Assembly: GCA_000756795.1 (NCBI GenBank)
Contig: CCSI01000002.1
Location: forward strand, 458,998-522,997
DNA: 64,000 nt
DNA from: Qipengyuania vulgaris
GTDB taxonomy: Bacteria; Pseudomonadota; Alphaproteobacteria; Sphingomonadales; Sphingomonadaceae
Reading direction: 5' to 3'
Part shown: piece after piece, positions 26,395 to 35,034 of the stretch
How positions within the stretch are numbered: position 1 is the first letter of the stretch
Layout: each line of letters begins with the position of its first letter
The notes under the pieces: generated by a model
Database searches by the model: none
Told to the model about the DNA's origin: nothing
The model's input: the letters and a program-made list of their open reading frames with translations, nothing else
Position numbers and translations under genes: made by a program

Positions 26395-26418
26395 GCCTAT
26401 GCTTGGCAACCGCTGCGG

Positions 26419-26447
26419 CTGGCCTTCGACAGGCTCAGGCCGAACGG
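26419..26447. repeat. Right arm of the 29-bp inverted repeat around the GIY-YIG gene
   Basis: This is the exact reverse complement of 26060-26088, 25 bases after the GIY-YIG stop. No target-site duplication is visible beside the arms. Confidence 0.9.
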
Positions 26448-26478
26448 AGATGGGGATGCTTGGCTGGGCAAGTATCGC

Positions 26479-27318
26479 TCACCCCAACCGCTCCGCATGC
26501 CATGCCACATGCTCGGCCATGAAGGTCGAGATGAAGTAGTAGGAATGGTCGTAGCCCTCCTGCATGCGGATTTCGGCGGGGATGCCGGCCTTGGCGCAAG
26601 CCATCGAGAGGAGGCCGGTCTTGAGCTGCTCTTCGAGGAAGTTGTCAGCCGTGCCCTGGTCCACTAGCAGGTGATCGACCCGCGCGCCGCTATCGATCAG
26701 TGCGACGGCGTCGTGTTGGCTCCAAGCCTCGCGGTCTTCTCCGAGATAGCGTGACAGCGCCTTCTCGCCCCACGGCACCTTGCTCGGCGCGACGATGGGG
26801 GCGAAGGCGCTGACCGATTTGAAGCGGTCGGGTTTACGCAAGCCAATGGTGAGCGCGCCATGGCCTCCCATTGAGTGACCGGTGATGCCCTGGCGCGCCA
26901 TGTCGGCGGGGAAGTTCGCCTCGATGAGCGCGGGCAGTTCGTCCTCGATATAGCTGCGCATGCGGTAGTGCTTCGACCACGGCTCCCGTGTCGCATCGAC
27001 ATAGAAGCCCGCGCCCTTGCCGAAGTCGTATTCCTCGCTCGCATCGGGCACATCGTCACCGCGCGGGCTGGTGTCGGGTGCGACAAAAATCACCCCGTGC
27101 TCCGCGCATGCCGCGCGGTATTCGCCCTTCTCGGTCACATTGGCATGCGTGCAGGTGAGGCCCGAGAGATACCACAGCACCGGCAGCTTCGCGCCCGTTT
27201 CGTGCGGCGGGACATAGACCGAGAAGGTCATCTCGGTCCCCGTCGCTTCCGACTGGTGCGAGAGGACGAACTGGTCGCCGCCAAAGGCCTTGTTCTGCGA
27301 GAGGTAGTCGAGGGTCAT
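26479..27318 (-). CDS. fghA: S-formylglutathione hydrolase
   Basis: The 279-residue protein is an esterase-D type alpha/beta hydrolase: LSGLTCTHANVTEKG near residue 52, GHSMGGHGALTIGL with the nucleophilic Ser near residue 147, and HSYYFISTFM with the catalytic His near residue 259. It releases formate from S-formylglutathione, the second step of glutathione-dependent formaldehyde detoxification. It is the last gene of the operon that begins with the formaldehyde dehydrogenase at 29342 and overlaps the gene before it by four bases. Confidence 0.95.
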   Translation of the reverse strand: MTLDYLSQNKAFGGDQFVLSHQSEATGTEMTFSVYVPPHETGAKLPVLWYLSGLTCTHANVTEKGEYRAACAEHGVIFVAPDTSPRGDDVPDASEEYDFGKGAGFYVDATREPWSKHYRMRSYIEDELPALIEANFPADMARQGITGHSMGGHGALTIGLRKPDRFKSVSAFAPIVAPSKVPWGEKALSRYLGEDREAWSQHDAVALIDSGARVDHLLVDQGTADNFLEEQLKTGLLSMACAKAGIPAEIRMQEGYDHSYYFISTFMAEHVAWHAERLG

Positions 27319-27824
27319 GGGGTCTCCTGCGCGGGGATGTCCGCGACCAGCGGCGCATGACCCCAGTGTTCGAGCAGGCGCAAGAGGTCCGCGCCGGACA
27401 GCCCGATGGTCGCGGTGTTGCGAAGCGGGTGGACGTTGACGCGCGCAGCCTCGGCAAGGCTGCGGTCGAGCACGACGGTGATGCTTCCCGCCGGCGCATG
27501 GATTGCGCCCAGCGGAGTGACCGAGCCGGGCGTGAGGCCGAGCAATTGCAGCATGGGTTCGGGCTTGCCGAAGCTCACCCGCTTGCAGCCGATGGCGGCG
27601 GGCAGCGCCTTCAGGTCGACGCGCATTTCGCCGGGCACAGTGACTAGCCAGAAGTCCCCGTCCTTGTCCTTCAGGAACAGGTTCTTGGTGTGCTCGCCCG
27701 GAATGCTCGCCTTGATGTCGCGGCTTTCCTCGACGGTGAAGACCGCCTCGTGCTCGTAGGTATCGAAGGGGATTGCGAGGGCATCCATGTCCGCCCGCAA
27801 TCCCGCTTCGCCCTTGTCCGCCAA
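27315..27824 (-). CDS. YbaK/ProX-family prolyl-tRNA editing protein
   Basis: This 169-residue protein belongs to the PrdX/ProXp group of free-standing deacylases that clear misacylated tRNA: YEHEAVFTVEES at residue 23, HTKNLFLKDKDGDFWLVTV near residue 45 with the conserved Lys, and GSVTPLGAIHAP near residue 100. It sits between a VOC protein and fghA in the formaldehyde operon, and no metabolic link is obvious. Which mischarged tRNA it edits cannot be told here. Confidence 0.87.
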   Translation of the reverse strand: MADKGEAGLRADMDALAIPFDTYEHEAVFTVEESRDIKASIPGEHTKNLFLKDKDGDFWLVTVPGEMRVDLKALPAAIGCKRVSFGKPEPMLQLLGLTPGSVTPLGAIHAPAGSITVVLDRSLAEAARVNVHPLRNTATIGLSGADLLRLLEHWGHAPLVADIPAQETP

Positions 27825-27827
27825 GGC

Positions 27828-28208
27828 TTAGCCCGGACGGTACATCGCGCAGACCTTGTTGCCTGCCGGATCGCGCAAATAGGCGAGGTAGAGCTTCATG
27901 CCTGCACCTTCGCGAAGGCCTGGCGGATCTTCGATTTCGGTGCCGCCATTCTCGCTGCCCGCCTTGTGCCAGGCATCGGCCATTTCCTCACTCGAGGCGG
28001 CAAAGCCGATGGTCGAACCGTTGCCGCAGCTGGCAGGCTGCCCGTCGATGGGCTTGGTGATGAGGAAGATGCCGCCGTTATGCATGTAGATGACGCGGCC
28101 CTTGGGGTCGACCTGACCCTCGCGCCCGCCCAGCGCCTTGAAGCAGGCATCATAGAACTTCTTCGAGGCGTCGATATCGTCGGCCCCCAGCATCACATGG
28201 CTGAACAT
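27828..28208 (-). CDS. VOC-family (glyoxalase-like) protein
   Basis: The 126-residue protein starts MFSHVMLGADDIDASKKFYDACF and contains KLYLAYLRDPAGNKVCAMYRP, the first and last strands of the vicinal oxygen chelate fold. It is likely a single-domain dimer; the substrate is unknown. It lies between the formaldehyde dehydrogenase (24 bases upstream) and the editing protein, so it is probably part of that operon. Confidence 0.85.
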   Translation of the reverse strand: MFSHVMLGADDIDASKKFYDACFKALGGREGQVDPKGRVIYMHNGGIFLITKPIDGQPASCGNGSTIGFAASSEEMADAWHKAGSENGGTEIEDPPGLREGAGMKLYLAYLRDPAGNKVCAMYRPG

Positions 28209-28232
28209 TACTCTCTCTCCTTGGTGAATTAA

Positions 28233-29342
28233 TCAGTCGAAGACCACCACGCTACGGATGCTTTCGCCCGCGTGCATGAGGTCGAAGGCCTTGTTGATTT
28301 CTTCCAGCTTCAGGACGTGGGTGATCATCGGGTCGATGGCGATCTTGCCGTCCATGTACCAGTCCACGATCTTGGGCACGTCGGTGCGGCCCTTGGCCCC
28401 GCCGAAAGCCGTGCCGCGCCAGTTGCGGCCCGTCACCAGCTGGAACGGGCGCGTCTCGATGGTCTTGCCCGCTTCGGCCACGCCAATGATGATCGAGGTG
28501 CCCCAGCCCTTGTGGCAGCACTCCAGCGCCTGGCGCATCACATCGGTATTGCCGGTGCAGTCGAAGCTGTAGTCAGCCCCGCCGTCGAGCATCTCGACCA
28601 GCGTCGCCACGACGTCGCCCACCTCTTTCGGGTTCACGAAGTCGGTCATGCCGAACTTCTCGCCCCATCCCTTCTTGCTGTCGTTGATGTCGACGCCAAC
28701 GATGCGGTCCGCGCCTGCCATCTTCGCGCCCTGGATCACGTTGAGGCCGATGCCGCCTAGCCCGAACACCACGACATTGTCGCCCGGCTTCACCTGCGCC
28801 GTATTGACCACCGCGCCCACTCCGGTTGTGACCCCGCAACCGATGTAGCAGCTGGTCTGGAAGGGCGCGTCCTCGCGGATTTTAGCCACCGCGATTTCGG
28901 GCAGGACGGTGAAGTTCGAGAAGGTGGAGCAGCCCATGTAGTGGTAGATGGGCTTGCCCTGGTAGCTGAAGCGCGTGGTCCCGTCGGGCATCAGCCCTTT
29001 CCCTTGAGTCTCGCGAATGGCGCTGCACAGGTTCGTCTTGCCCGAAAGGCACATTTTGCACTGGCGGCATTCGGGGGTGTAGAGCGGGATGACATGGTCG
29101 CCCGGCTTCACTGAAGTCACACCCTTGCCGACCTCGCGCACGATACCTGCGCCTTCATGGCCCAGCACGCTGGGGAACAGCCCCTCGCTGTCGAGCCCGT
29201 CGAGCGTATAGGCGTCGGTGTGGCAGATGCCGGTCGCCTTGATTTCGACCAGTACCTCGCCGTCCTTGGGACCTTCGAGGTCGAGCTCGACAATCTCTAG
29301 CGGCTTCTTAGCTTCGAAGGCGACGGCAGCACGGGTTTTCAT
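28233..29342 (-). CDS. adhC: S-(hydroxymethyl)glutathione dehydrogenase / class III alcohol dehydrogenase
   Basis: This 369-residue zinc dehydrogenase has [12 protein letters not shown] near residue 65, the structural zinc cysteines [15 protein letters not shown] near residues 92 to 108, the catalytic zinc Cys in CHTDAYT near residue 40, and the nucleotide-binding [19 protein letters not shown] near residue 195. It oxidises S-(hydroxymethyl)glutathione to S-formylglutathione with NAD. It is the first gene of a four-gene operon ending in fghA. Confidence 0.96.
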   Translation of the reverse strand: MKTRAAVAFEAKKPLEIVELDLEGPKDGEVLVEIKATGICHTDAYTLDGLDSEGLFPSVLGHEGAGIVREVGKGVTSVKPGDHVIPLYTPECRQCKMCLSGKTNLCSAIRETQGKGLMPDGTTRFSYQGKPIYHYMGCSTFSNFTVLPEIAVAKIREDAPFQTSCYIGCGVTTGVGAVVNTAQVKPGDNVVVFGLGGIGLNVIQGAKMAGADRIVGVDINDSKKGWGEKFGMTDFVNPKEVGDVVATLVEMLDGGADYSFDCTGNTDVMRQALECCHKGWGTSIIIGVAEAGKTIETRPFQLVTGRNWRGTAFGGAKGRTDVPKIVDWYMDGKIAIDPMITHVLKLEEINKAFDLMHAGESIRSVVVFD

Positions 29343-29437
29343 CTGAAACGAATCTCCTCTTTGGTGTCGGCGTAGGGAAGCGCGCGGGCAGGGGCAAGTT
29401 GCTTGCGGTTCATCCTGCGACGCCTAAACTGCCTTCC

Positions 29438-29815
29438 ATGAAAGCCTTTCTCCTTCCTCTCGCCGCCTGTGCCATCAGCGTTCCAGCAATCGCACAGCAA
29501 TCTGACAGCGTGCCGGAATTGCCGGACCTCGCGATGGAACAGCAGTCCGCCCTGCGGTGCGGGGTGGCGTTTGCGCTTATAAGCAACGGGCAGAAGGCGG
29601 ATGACCCCGAAATGCGTCAATATCCGCAGCTTGGCGAGAGAGGCCGCGAATTCTTTGTCCGGACAACAGCGCGGTTGATGGACGACGGCGGTTTCGGACG
29701 CGACACCGTCGCACGGCTCGTCCTGCGCGAGGTGAAGGCGTTCGAGGACAACGAGGAATTGCTCGGCGACGTCATGCCCGCCTGCACCTTGCTCCTCGAC
29801 GCATCGGGCGTCTGA
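29438..29815 (+). CDS. Exported protein of unknown function
   Basis: The 125-residue protein starts MKAFLLPLAACAISVPAIAQQ, a clear signal peptide ending at AIA-Q. The mature domain has two cysteines (LRCGVAF and MPACTLL) that could form a disulfide. No family is recognised. I chose the ATG at 29438 because it begins the signal peptide; the frame is open to 29399. It is divergent from adhC. Confidence 0.7.
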   Translation: MKAFLLPLAACAISVPAIAQQSDSVPELPDLAMEQQSALRCGVAFALISNGQKADDPEMRQYPQLGERGREFFVRTTARLMDDGGFGRDTVARLVLREVKAFEDNEELLGDVMPACTLLLDASGV

Positions 29816-29888
29816 GCGCCCGTTCAGCCCCCTTTCAGCGGCGTTTTGCTAGTCATTTCGGGTAGCCGAAACCACCCGGGGAATTCCC

Positions 29889-30344
29889 ATGCGTAAACTC
29901 GTCCTGTCCGCCCTTGCTGCAAGCGCTGTCGCCGCGCCCGCTCCCCTGCTTGCGCAGGATGATGCGGAAGCCGAAGCACCGCTCGCGCTGGAAGAGCCGG
30001 GCGATGATTTCTCCGGCATGGCAGAGCGCTTCAAGGACCCCGAGCAGCAGCGCCAGATGGCGCTCATGCTGCGCACGATCAGCGAGGTCCTGCTCGATAT
30101 GCCGCTCGCCCCGCTGATGGAAGCAATGGGCAAAGTGGCAGGTGAAAACGCGCCCGAGGTCGACCCGGACGCAACCTTGCGCTCGATGGCGCCTGAGGCC
30201 GACCGCGTGCCCGAGGAAATCGAAAAGAACCTGCCGCGCGCACTCGATGCGATGGGCTCGATGGCTGAAGCGATGGAAAAGATGATGCCCGCGCTGAAGG
30301 AAATGGCCGAGCGCATGAAGGACGTTGCGCCGCCCGCCGAATAG
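29889..30344 (+). CDS. Exported acidic protein of unknown function
   Basis: The 151-residue protein starts MRKLVLSALAASAVAAPAPLLAQ, a signal peptide. The mature part is rich in Glu, Met and Ala with predicted long helices (MGSMAEAMEKMMPALKEMAERM), and has no Cys. I do not recognise the family. It is 73 bases after the previous exported protein on the same strand. Confidence 0.75.
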   Translation: MRKLVLSALAASAVAAPAPLLAQDDAEAEAPLALEEPGDDFSGMAERFKDPEQQRQMALMLRTISEVLLDMPLAPLMEAMGKVAGENAPEVDPDATLRSMAPEADRVPEEIEKNLPRALDAMGSMAEAMEKMMPALKEMAERMKDVAPPAE

Positions 30345-30420
30345 CAAGCTGCCTGATTGTCCATGTAAAAATTTGATACAGCCGCGCTGGCCCGTGTGGA
30401 TTTTGCCGCGCGGGTGAGGC

Positions 30421-31107
30421 ATGGGGTTTGCCAGCATGTGGCAGCTCCACCAATTCCCTCTGTGTCCCTTCAGCCGGAAATTGCGCCTTCTCCTGGGCGA
30501 AAAGTCGGTCGCCTATGAACTCGTGCGCGAGAACCCGTGGGACGGGCGCGATGCCTTCTGGCAATTGAACCCGGCGGGCAAGACGCCGGTGCTGCACGAC
30601 CCTGCGCGCCGCGCGACCCTGTGCGACAGCCAGGCGATTTGCGAGTTCATCGAGGAAACGGTCGAGCGCAATCCGATGATTTCGGGCAATGCGATGCAGC
30701 GCGCGGAAATTCGCCGGCTGGTCGCACTGTTCGACGAGAATTTCTACGCCGACGTGACCGAGCCTGCACTGCACGAGAAGATGAAGAAGCGGCTCATCAC
30801 CAAGCAGCCGCCGGACGGGCAGGTGCTGCGGAGCATGGGCCGGATGCTTCACGGCCACCTCGACTATATCGACTGGCTGGTCGACACGCGCCAATGGCTG
30901 GCAGGTCCGCAGCTGAGCCTGGCCGACCTCACCTGCGCGGCGCATCTCTCGGTGGTCGATTACCTCGGCGCGGTTGACTGGCGCGGGCACGAGCAGGCGC
31001 AGGGCTGGTACATGGTCATGAAAAGCCGCCCCAGCTTCCGCCCCCTGCTGAGCGAAAAGATGGACGGGCTACCGCCGCCACGGGAATATGCTTCGCTGGA
31101 TTTGTGA
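30421..31107 (+). CDS. fzlA: Glutathione S-transferase-like protein, probably the cell-division protein FzlA
   Basis: This 228-residue protein has a thioredoxin-like N-terminal domain (LHQFPLCPFSRKLRLLLGEK) and a helical GST C-terminal domain. The C-terminal end KSRPSFRPLLSEKMDGLPPPREYASLDL resembles the conserved tail of FzlA, the FtsZ-binding GST homologue of alphaproteobacteria described in Caulobacter. If so, it binds FtsZ and helps constriction. The ATG at 30421 has GTGAGG in front; the ATG at 30436 is also possible. An ordinary GST is the alternative. Confidence 0.7.
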   Translation: MGFASMWQLHQFPLCPFSRKLRLLLGEKSVAYELVRENPWDGRDAFWQLNPAGKTPVLHDPARRATLCDSQAICEFIEETVERNPMISGNAMQRAEIRRLVALFDENFYADVTEPALHEKMKKRLITKQPPDGQVLRSMGRMLHGHLDYIDWLVDTRQWLAGPQLSLADLTCAAHLSVVDYLGAVDWRGHEQAQGWYMVMKSRPSFRPLLSEKMDGLPPPREYASLDL

Positions 31108-31192
31108 GACCTTTGGCCGCATCGCGGCGCGAAGCGCAATTATCCTCAGGGAAAATTGACTAAGCCATTGTCTTAAATATCGAATGCGTAGA

Positions 31193-31242
31193 CTTGGCGG
31201 AGCATTCGCTCTGATCTCCGGGATCAGGAGCGGCTCGCCAAG
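31193..31242 (+). promoter_or_regulatory. Hairpin next to a ribosome binding site
   Basis: A long stem-loop closes with CTTGGCG paired to CGCCAAG, extended by AGC/GCT after one bulged base, and holds an inner perfect stem CTGATC/GATCAG. Its 3' foot ends two bases before the AAGGGGA ribosome binding site of the gene at 31256. It could influence translation of that gene. Confidence 0.4.
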
Positions 31243-31255
31243 AAAGGGGAATAGT

Positions 31256-31591
31256 ATGCTTCAGATTATCGGCTGGATGGGGTGTCTTTATCTTCTGGTC
31301 AAAGCGCTCGAACTATTTAGCAACGGGAAAGCGCGGCGCAACGACGATGGCTCCAATGATGTTGCCGCCATGATCGGTGGATTCGTCGCAATCCTAGGCG
31401 CTATAGGTTTCTTCGTAATGCTCAATGCACAAGCGGATACGGCCGCGATCCCGTTCGCAGATGCGATGCCTTCAGATGGCGGTTTCCCCGGCTATGGATC
31501 AGATGCTGAGGTCGAAGAGATGGCTCTGGAGGTGGAAGAGGCTGCCGACGCTGTTGCTGCAGCGGCCGAAGCGGCGATGGTTGAGGAATAG
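31256..31591 (+). CDS. Small membrane protein with an acidic tail
   Basis: The 111-residue protein has two hydrophobic helices (residues 3 to 18 and 38 to 56) with a basic loop between them (KARRND), and an acidic Ala/Glu-rich tail (EVEEMALEVEEAADAVAAAAEAA). AAAGGGGA precedes the ATG. No family is recognised; its tail composition recalls the acidic lipoproteins elsewhere in the window. Confidence 0.6.
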   Translation: MLQIIGWMGCLYLLVKALELFSNGKARRNDDGSNDVAAMIGGFVAILGAIGFFVMLNAQADTAAIPFADAMPSDGGFPGYGSDAEVEEMALEVEEAADAVAAAAEAAMVEE

Positions 31592-31633
31592 CAGCGCTCG
31601 GTTAAGCGACGACGGTAGGTGGCCATATAGCAA

Positions 31634-32449
31634 TCACCTCTGACAAACCGGGCAGAACCACGTGCTTCTCCCGCCCTGCACGATGCGGCGGATGGTGCCG
31701 CCGTCCTCGTGGTGGCAGGGCTCGCCCTCGCGGCCGTAGACGTGGAAGCGGGTGGCGAAATAGCCGAGATTTCCGTCGGGCTGGGCGAAATCGCGCAGCG
31801 TGCTGCCGCCGTCGCGGATGGAGCGCTCCAGCACGTCCTTGATTGCGGGGACGAGGCGGCGAAGCTGCGGCATGGTCACCTTGCCGCCGGCCTTTCGCGG
31901 GTGGATGCCCGCATGCCACAGCGCCTCGCAGACATAGATATTGCCGAGGCCTGCCACGATGCTCTGGTCGAGCAGGAGCAGCTTGATCGCCTGTTTGCGC
32001 CCGCGCGTCGCCTCGCGCAGGTGCTCGGGGGTGAGCTCGTCGCCCAAAGGCTCCGGCCCCAGCGCGGCGAAGGGTTTCCATGTCACCAGTTCGCCGCTCG
32101 TCATTAAATCGACCGAACCGAAGCGGCGCGGGTCATTGAGGGCAAAGCGGTGGCCAGCGGTTTCGATCACGAGATGGTCATGCTTCTCGTCTTCCGCCGG
32201 GTCGATCCGCCAGCGCCCGCTCATGCCGAGGTGGAACACCATCGCATGATCGCGGCTGGTGTGGATGAGGCCGTATTTCGCCCGGCGCGAGAGATGCGTC
32301 ACGCTCGCCCCGGTCAGCGCCTGCACCAGATCGGGCGGGAAGGGGCGGCGCATGTCGGGGCGGTTCACGGTCACGCGCGTGATGGTTTCGCCCTCGAGAA
32401 AGCGCGCTAGGCCGCGGACGGTGGTTTCGACTTCGGGAAGCTCTGGCAT
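31634..32449 (-). CDS. mutM: Formamidopyrimidine-DNA glycosylase
   Basis: This 271-residue protein starts MPELPEVETTVRGL, where Pro2 is the catalytic nucleophile after Met removal and Glu3 the second catalytic residue; this fixes the ATG at 32449 rather than 32455. LLLDQSIVAGLGNIYVCEALWHAGIHP is the H2TH region. The C-terminal zinc finger is atypical: GEPCHHEDGGTIRRI is followed by STWFCPVCQR, so the first CxxC pair reads CHH. The enzyme removes 8-oxoguanine. It is divergent from ubiE. Confidence 0.95.
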   Translation of the reverse strand: MPELPEVETTVRGLARFLEGETITRVTVNRPDMRRPFPPDLVQALTGASVTHLSRRAKYGLIHTSRDHAMVFHLGMSGRWRIDPAEDEKHDHLVIETAGHRFALNDPRRFGSVDLMTSGELVTWKPFAALGPEPLGDELTPEHLREATRGRKQAIKLLLLDQSIVAGLGNIYVCEALWHAGIHPRKAGGKVTMPQLRRLVPAIKDVLERSIRDGGSTLRDFAQPDGNLGYFATRFHVYGREGEPCHHEDGGTIRRIVQGGRSTWFCPVCQR

Positions 32450-32470
32450 ATTCAATCAAGCCCTATCCAA

Positions 32471-32544
32471 TTTGTCGTCCCGGCGGAAGCGGGGATCCAT
32501 GGACAGCTTCCTCCATGGGTTCCCGCGTTCGCGGGAATGACAAA
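32471..32544. repeat. Intergenic imperfect palindrome between mutM and ubiE
   Basis: The arms TTTGTCGTCCCGGCG... and ...CGCGGGAATGACAAA form a roughly 32-base imperfect inverted repeat around a short centre. The GTCATTCCCGC / GCGGGAATGAC motif is widespread in intergenic spaces of alphaproteobacteria. It occupies half of the space between the two divergent genes. Confidence 0.65.
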
Positions 32545-32597
32545 GCAGGGGAACGAATTATGGACGCTCGCCAATCTACCCCCTAAGGCTCCTCGCC

Positions 32598-33329
32598 ATG
32601 AGTGACACCGTTTCCTTCGGCTACGAAGATATCGATGCGAGCGAAAAGACCGGCCGCGTGGGCGAGGTCTTTTCCAATGTCGCGGCCAAATACGATGTGA
32701 TGAACGACGCGATGAGCGGCGGCATGCACCGTCTTTGGAAGGACCGCTTCGTCAAGCGCGTCAAACCGCAGCCGGGCGAGCAGATCCTCGACATGGCAGG
32801 CGGCACGGGCGACATCGCCTTCCGCATGGCGCAGCGCGGGGCGAGCGTGACCGTCAGCGACATCAACCAGGACATGCTCGACGTCGGCATCGAACGCGCG
32901 ATGGAGCGCGGGATCGACGGCCTCGTCTGGTCCCGCCAGAACGCCGAAGAGCTGGCCTTCTCGAGCCGCACTTTCGATGCCTACACTATCGTCTTCGGCA
33001 TCCGGAACGTGACCTTCATCGACAAGGCTTTGAAGGAGGCGCACCGCGTGCTCAAGTTCGGCGGGCGCTTCTATTGCATGGAATTCAGCCAGACCGACTG
33101 GCCCGGCTTCAAGGAAGTCTACGACCTCTATTCGCACCAGCTCATGCCCAAGATCGGCAAGGTGATCGCCAATGACGAGGAGAGCTATCGCTACCTCGCC
33201 GAATCGATCCGCCGCTTCCCGAGGCCGCCCGAGTTCGAAGCCATGATCCGCGATGCGGGCTTTGCGAACACGCGGGTCGAGAAAATCCTCGGCGGCGCGG
33301 TCAACATCCATTCGGGGTGGAAGGTTTGA
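32598..33329 (+). CDS. ubiE: Ubiquinone/menaquinone biosynthesis C-methyltransferase UbiE
   Basis: The 243-residue protein has the UbiE/COQ5 signatures: VFSNVAAKYDVMNDAMSGGMHRLWKDRFV near the N-terminus, AGGTGDIAFRM as SAM-binding motif I near residue 66, FGIRNVTF and EFSQTDW. It C-methylates the quinone ring during ubiquinone synthesis. ubiB follows after a repeat-rich gap, as is usual in alphaproteobacteria. Confidence 0.96.
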   Translation: MSDTVSFGYEDIDASEKTGRVGEVFSNVAAKYDVMNDAMSGGMHRLWKDRFVKRVKPQPGEQILDMAGGTGDIAFRMAQRGASVTVSDINQDMLDVGIERAMERGIDGLVWSRQNAEELAFSSRTFDAYTIVFGIRNVTFIDKALKEAHRVLKFGGRFYCMEFSQTDWPGFKEVYDLYSHQLMPKIGKVIANDEESYRYLAESIRRFPRPPEFEAMIRDAGFANTRVEKILGGAVNIHSGWKV

Positions 33330-33342
33330 TCGAGGCACCTGC

Positions 33343-33471
33343 ATCCTCCCCCCGTGGGGGAGGGGGACCAGCAAAGCTGGTGGAGGGGACTAGCCCCTTC
33401 GCTCTGCTCTTGCCGGAAATCCCCACCACCGCCCTCTGGGCGGTCCCCCTCCCCGTACCGGGGAGGTTGGC
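33343..33471. repeat. Intergenic palindromic repeat between ubiE and ubiB
   Basis: The gap is filled by C- and G-runs arranged in inverted repeats: CCTCCCCC/GGGGGAGG, CCAGC/GCTGG, GACCGCCC/GGGCGGTC in imperfect form, and CCCC(GTAC)GGGG. This pattern is typical of a dispersed element common in alphaproteobacterial intergenic DNA. It has no coding content. Confidence 0.6.
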
Positions 33472-33474
33472 TTA

Positions 33475-35034
33475 ATGGCACGCCCCGCAACGCATATTTT
33501 CCGGCTCCTGAAATGGGGCCGCACGCTGGCGAAGCATGGCGCGCTGCGCGGGATCGAGCGTGATCCCAACACGCCGCCGCCGGTCAAGCGGCTGGCGCGG
33601 ATTGCGCGGCTCGGCACGGTGCAGCCGAAAGAGCCGGACTATGCCGGTGCCTTCCGCGACATCGGCCCGGCCGCGATCAAGCTCGGCCAGACGCTGGCAA
33701 CGCGGCCCGACCTCGTTGGCGAGGACGCGGCGCGTAACCTGCTCAAGCTGCAGGACGACCTGCCGCCGGTAGGTTTCGAGAAAATCAAGCAGAGCATCGA
33801 GGCGAGTTTCGAACAGCCGCTCGAGAACCTCTATTCCGAATTCGACCCTGTGCCCGTCGGCGCAGCGTCGATCGCGCAGGTCCACCGTGCGGTAACTACC
33901 GATGGGAGGCAAGTCGCCGTCAAGGTGCTCCGCCCGGGCGTGCGTGAGCAGTTCGCGCGCGATATCGACACCTATGAATGGGCCGCCGCCCATGTCGAGG
34001 CGATGGGCGGCGAGGCCGCGCGCCTGCGCCCGCGCCTGACCATCGCCAATTTCAAGCGCTGGACCAACCGCGAACTCGACCTGCGCCGCGAGGCCGCCAG
34101 CGCTTCGGAACTCGCCGAACACATGGTCGGAACCGAGGGCTACGAGATTCCCGGCATCGACTGGGACCGCACCAATGGCCGCGTGATGACCGTCGACTGG
34201 ATCGACGGCATCAAGATCAGCAACACCGAAGCGCTGATAGCTGCGGGCCACGACATGGACGAACTGGCGAGCCGCCTCGTGCTCGCCTTCCTCAAGCAGG
34301 CGATTTCGGCCGGCTTCTTCCACGCCGACATGCACCAGGGGAACCTGTTCGTGAAGCCGGACGGAACCATTGCCGCGATCGATTTCGGCATCATGGGCCG
34401 CATCGACCGGCGCGCGCGCATGTGGCTGGCGGAAATCCTCTACGGGCTGACGACGGGCAATTACCGCCGCGTCGCCGAAATCCATTTCGAGGCGCAATAC
34501 GTCCCGAGCTATCACAATGTCGACGAGTTCGCGACGGCGCTGAGGGCGGTGGGCGAGCCCATGCGCGGCAAGCCGGTGAGCGAACTCAGCGTCGGCCAGA
34601 TGCTCGACGGGCTGTTCGCCATCACCCGCGATTTCGACATGCAGACGCAGCCGCATCTGCTGCTGCTGCAGAAGACCATGGTGATGGTCGAAGGCATCGC
34701 CACCCAGCTCAATCCCGCGATCAACATGTGGGACACGTCGGCGCCCTATGTGCGCAGCTGGATACGCGACGAGCTCGGGCCCGAGGCCGCGATTGCAGAC
34801 CGTATCCGAGAAGATACCGAGACGCTGCTGCGCATCCCCGACCTCGTGCGCCGGATCGAAGACCGCTTCCCGCCCAAGGGCGGCGCGCCCGAGCCGCCGC
34901 CGCTTCCCGAGGTGGAGCTCATGTGGGAACGCGGCCGCAGCGAGGGCTCTCGCGGATGGCTGGGTTACCTCGCGGTGTTTGCCGCCGGCGGCGCGGCCGC
35001 CTGGCTTGCGGTTACGCAGGGCCTGCTGGGCTAG
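33475..35034 (+). CDS. ubiB: Ubiquinone biosynthesis protein UbiB (atypical kinase)
   Basis: The 519-residue protein belongs to the ABC1/ADCK/UbiB kinase-like family: the signature GPAAIKLGQTLATRPDLVG (KxGQ motif) near residue 62, PVGAASIAQVHRA (Ala-rich loop) near residue 125, VAVKVLRPGV with the ATP-binding Lys, HADMHQGNLFV as the catalytic loop near residue 285, and IDFGIMGR. One C-terminal membrane span is seen (residues 498 to 516). Members are needed for ubiquinone synthesis. The 3' end overlaps the next gene on the other strand by 23 bases. Confidence 0.94.
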   Translation: MARPATHIFRLLKWGRTLAKHGALRGIERDPNTPPPVKRLARIARLGTVQPKEPDYAGAFRDIGPAAIKLGQTLATRPDLVGEDAARNLLKLQDDLPPVGFEKIKQSIEASFEQPLENLYSEFDPVPVGAASIAQVHRAVTTDGRQVAVKVLRPGVREQFARDIDTYEWAAAHVEAMGGEAARLRPRLTIANFKRWTNRELDLRREAASASELAEHMVGTEGYEIPGIDWDRTNGRVMTVDWIDGIKISNTEALIAAGHDMDELASRLVLAFLKQAISAGFFHADMHQGNLFVKPDGTIAAIDFGIMGRIDRRARMWLAEILYGLTTGNYRRVAEIHFEAQYVPSYHNVDEFATALRAVGEPMRGKPVSELSVGQMLDGLFAITRDFDMQTQPHLLLLQKTMVMVEGIATQLNPAINMWDTSAPYVRSWIRDELGPEAAIADRIREDTETLLRIPDLVRRIEDRFPPKGGAPEPPPLPEVELMWERGRSEGSRGWLGYLAVFAAGGAAAWLAVTQGLLG

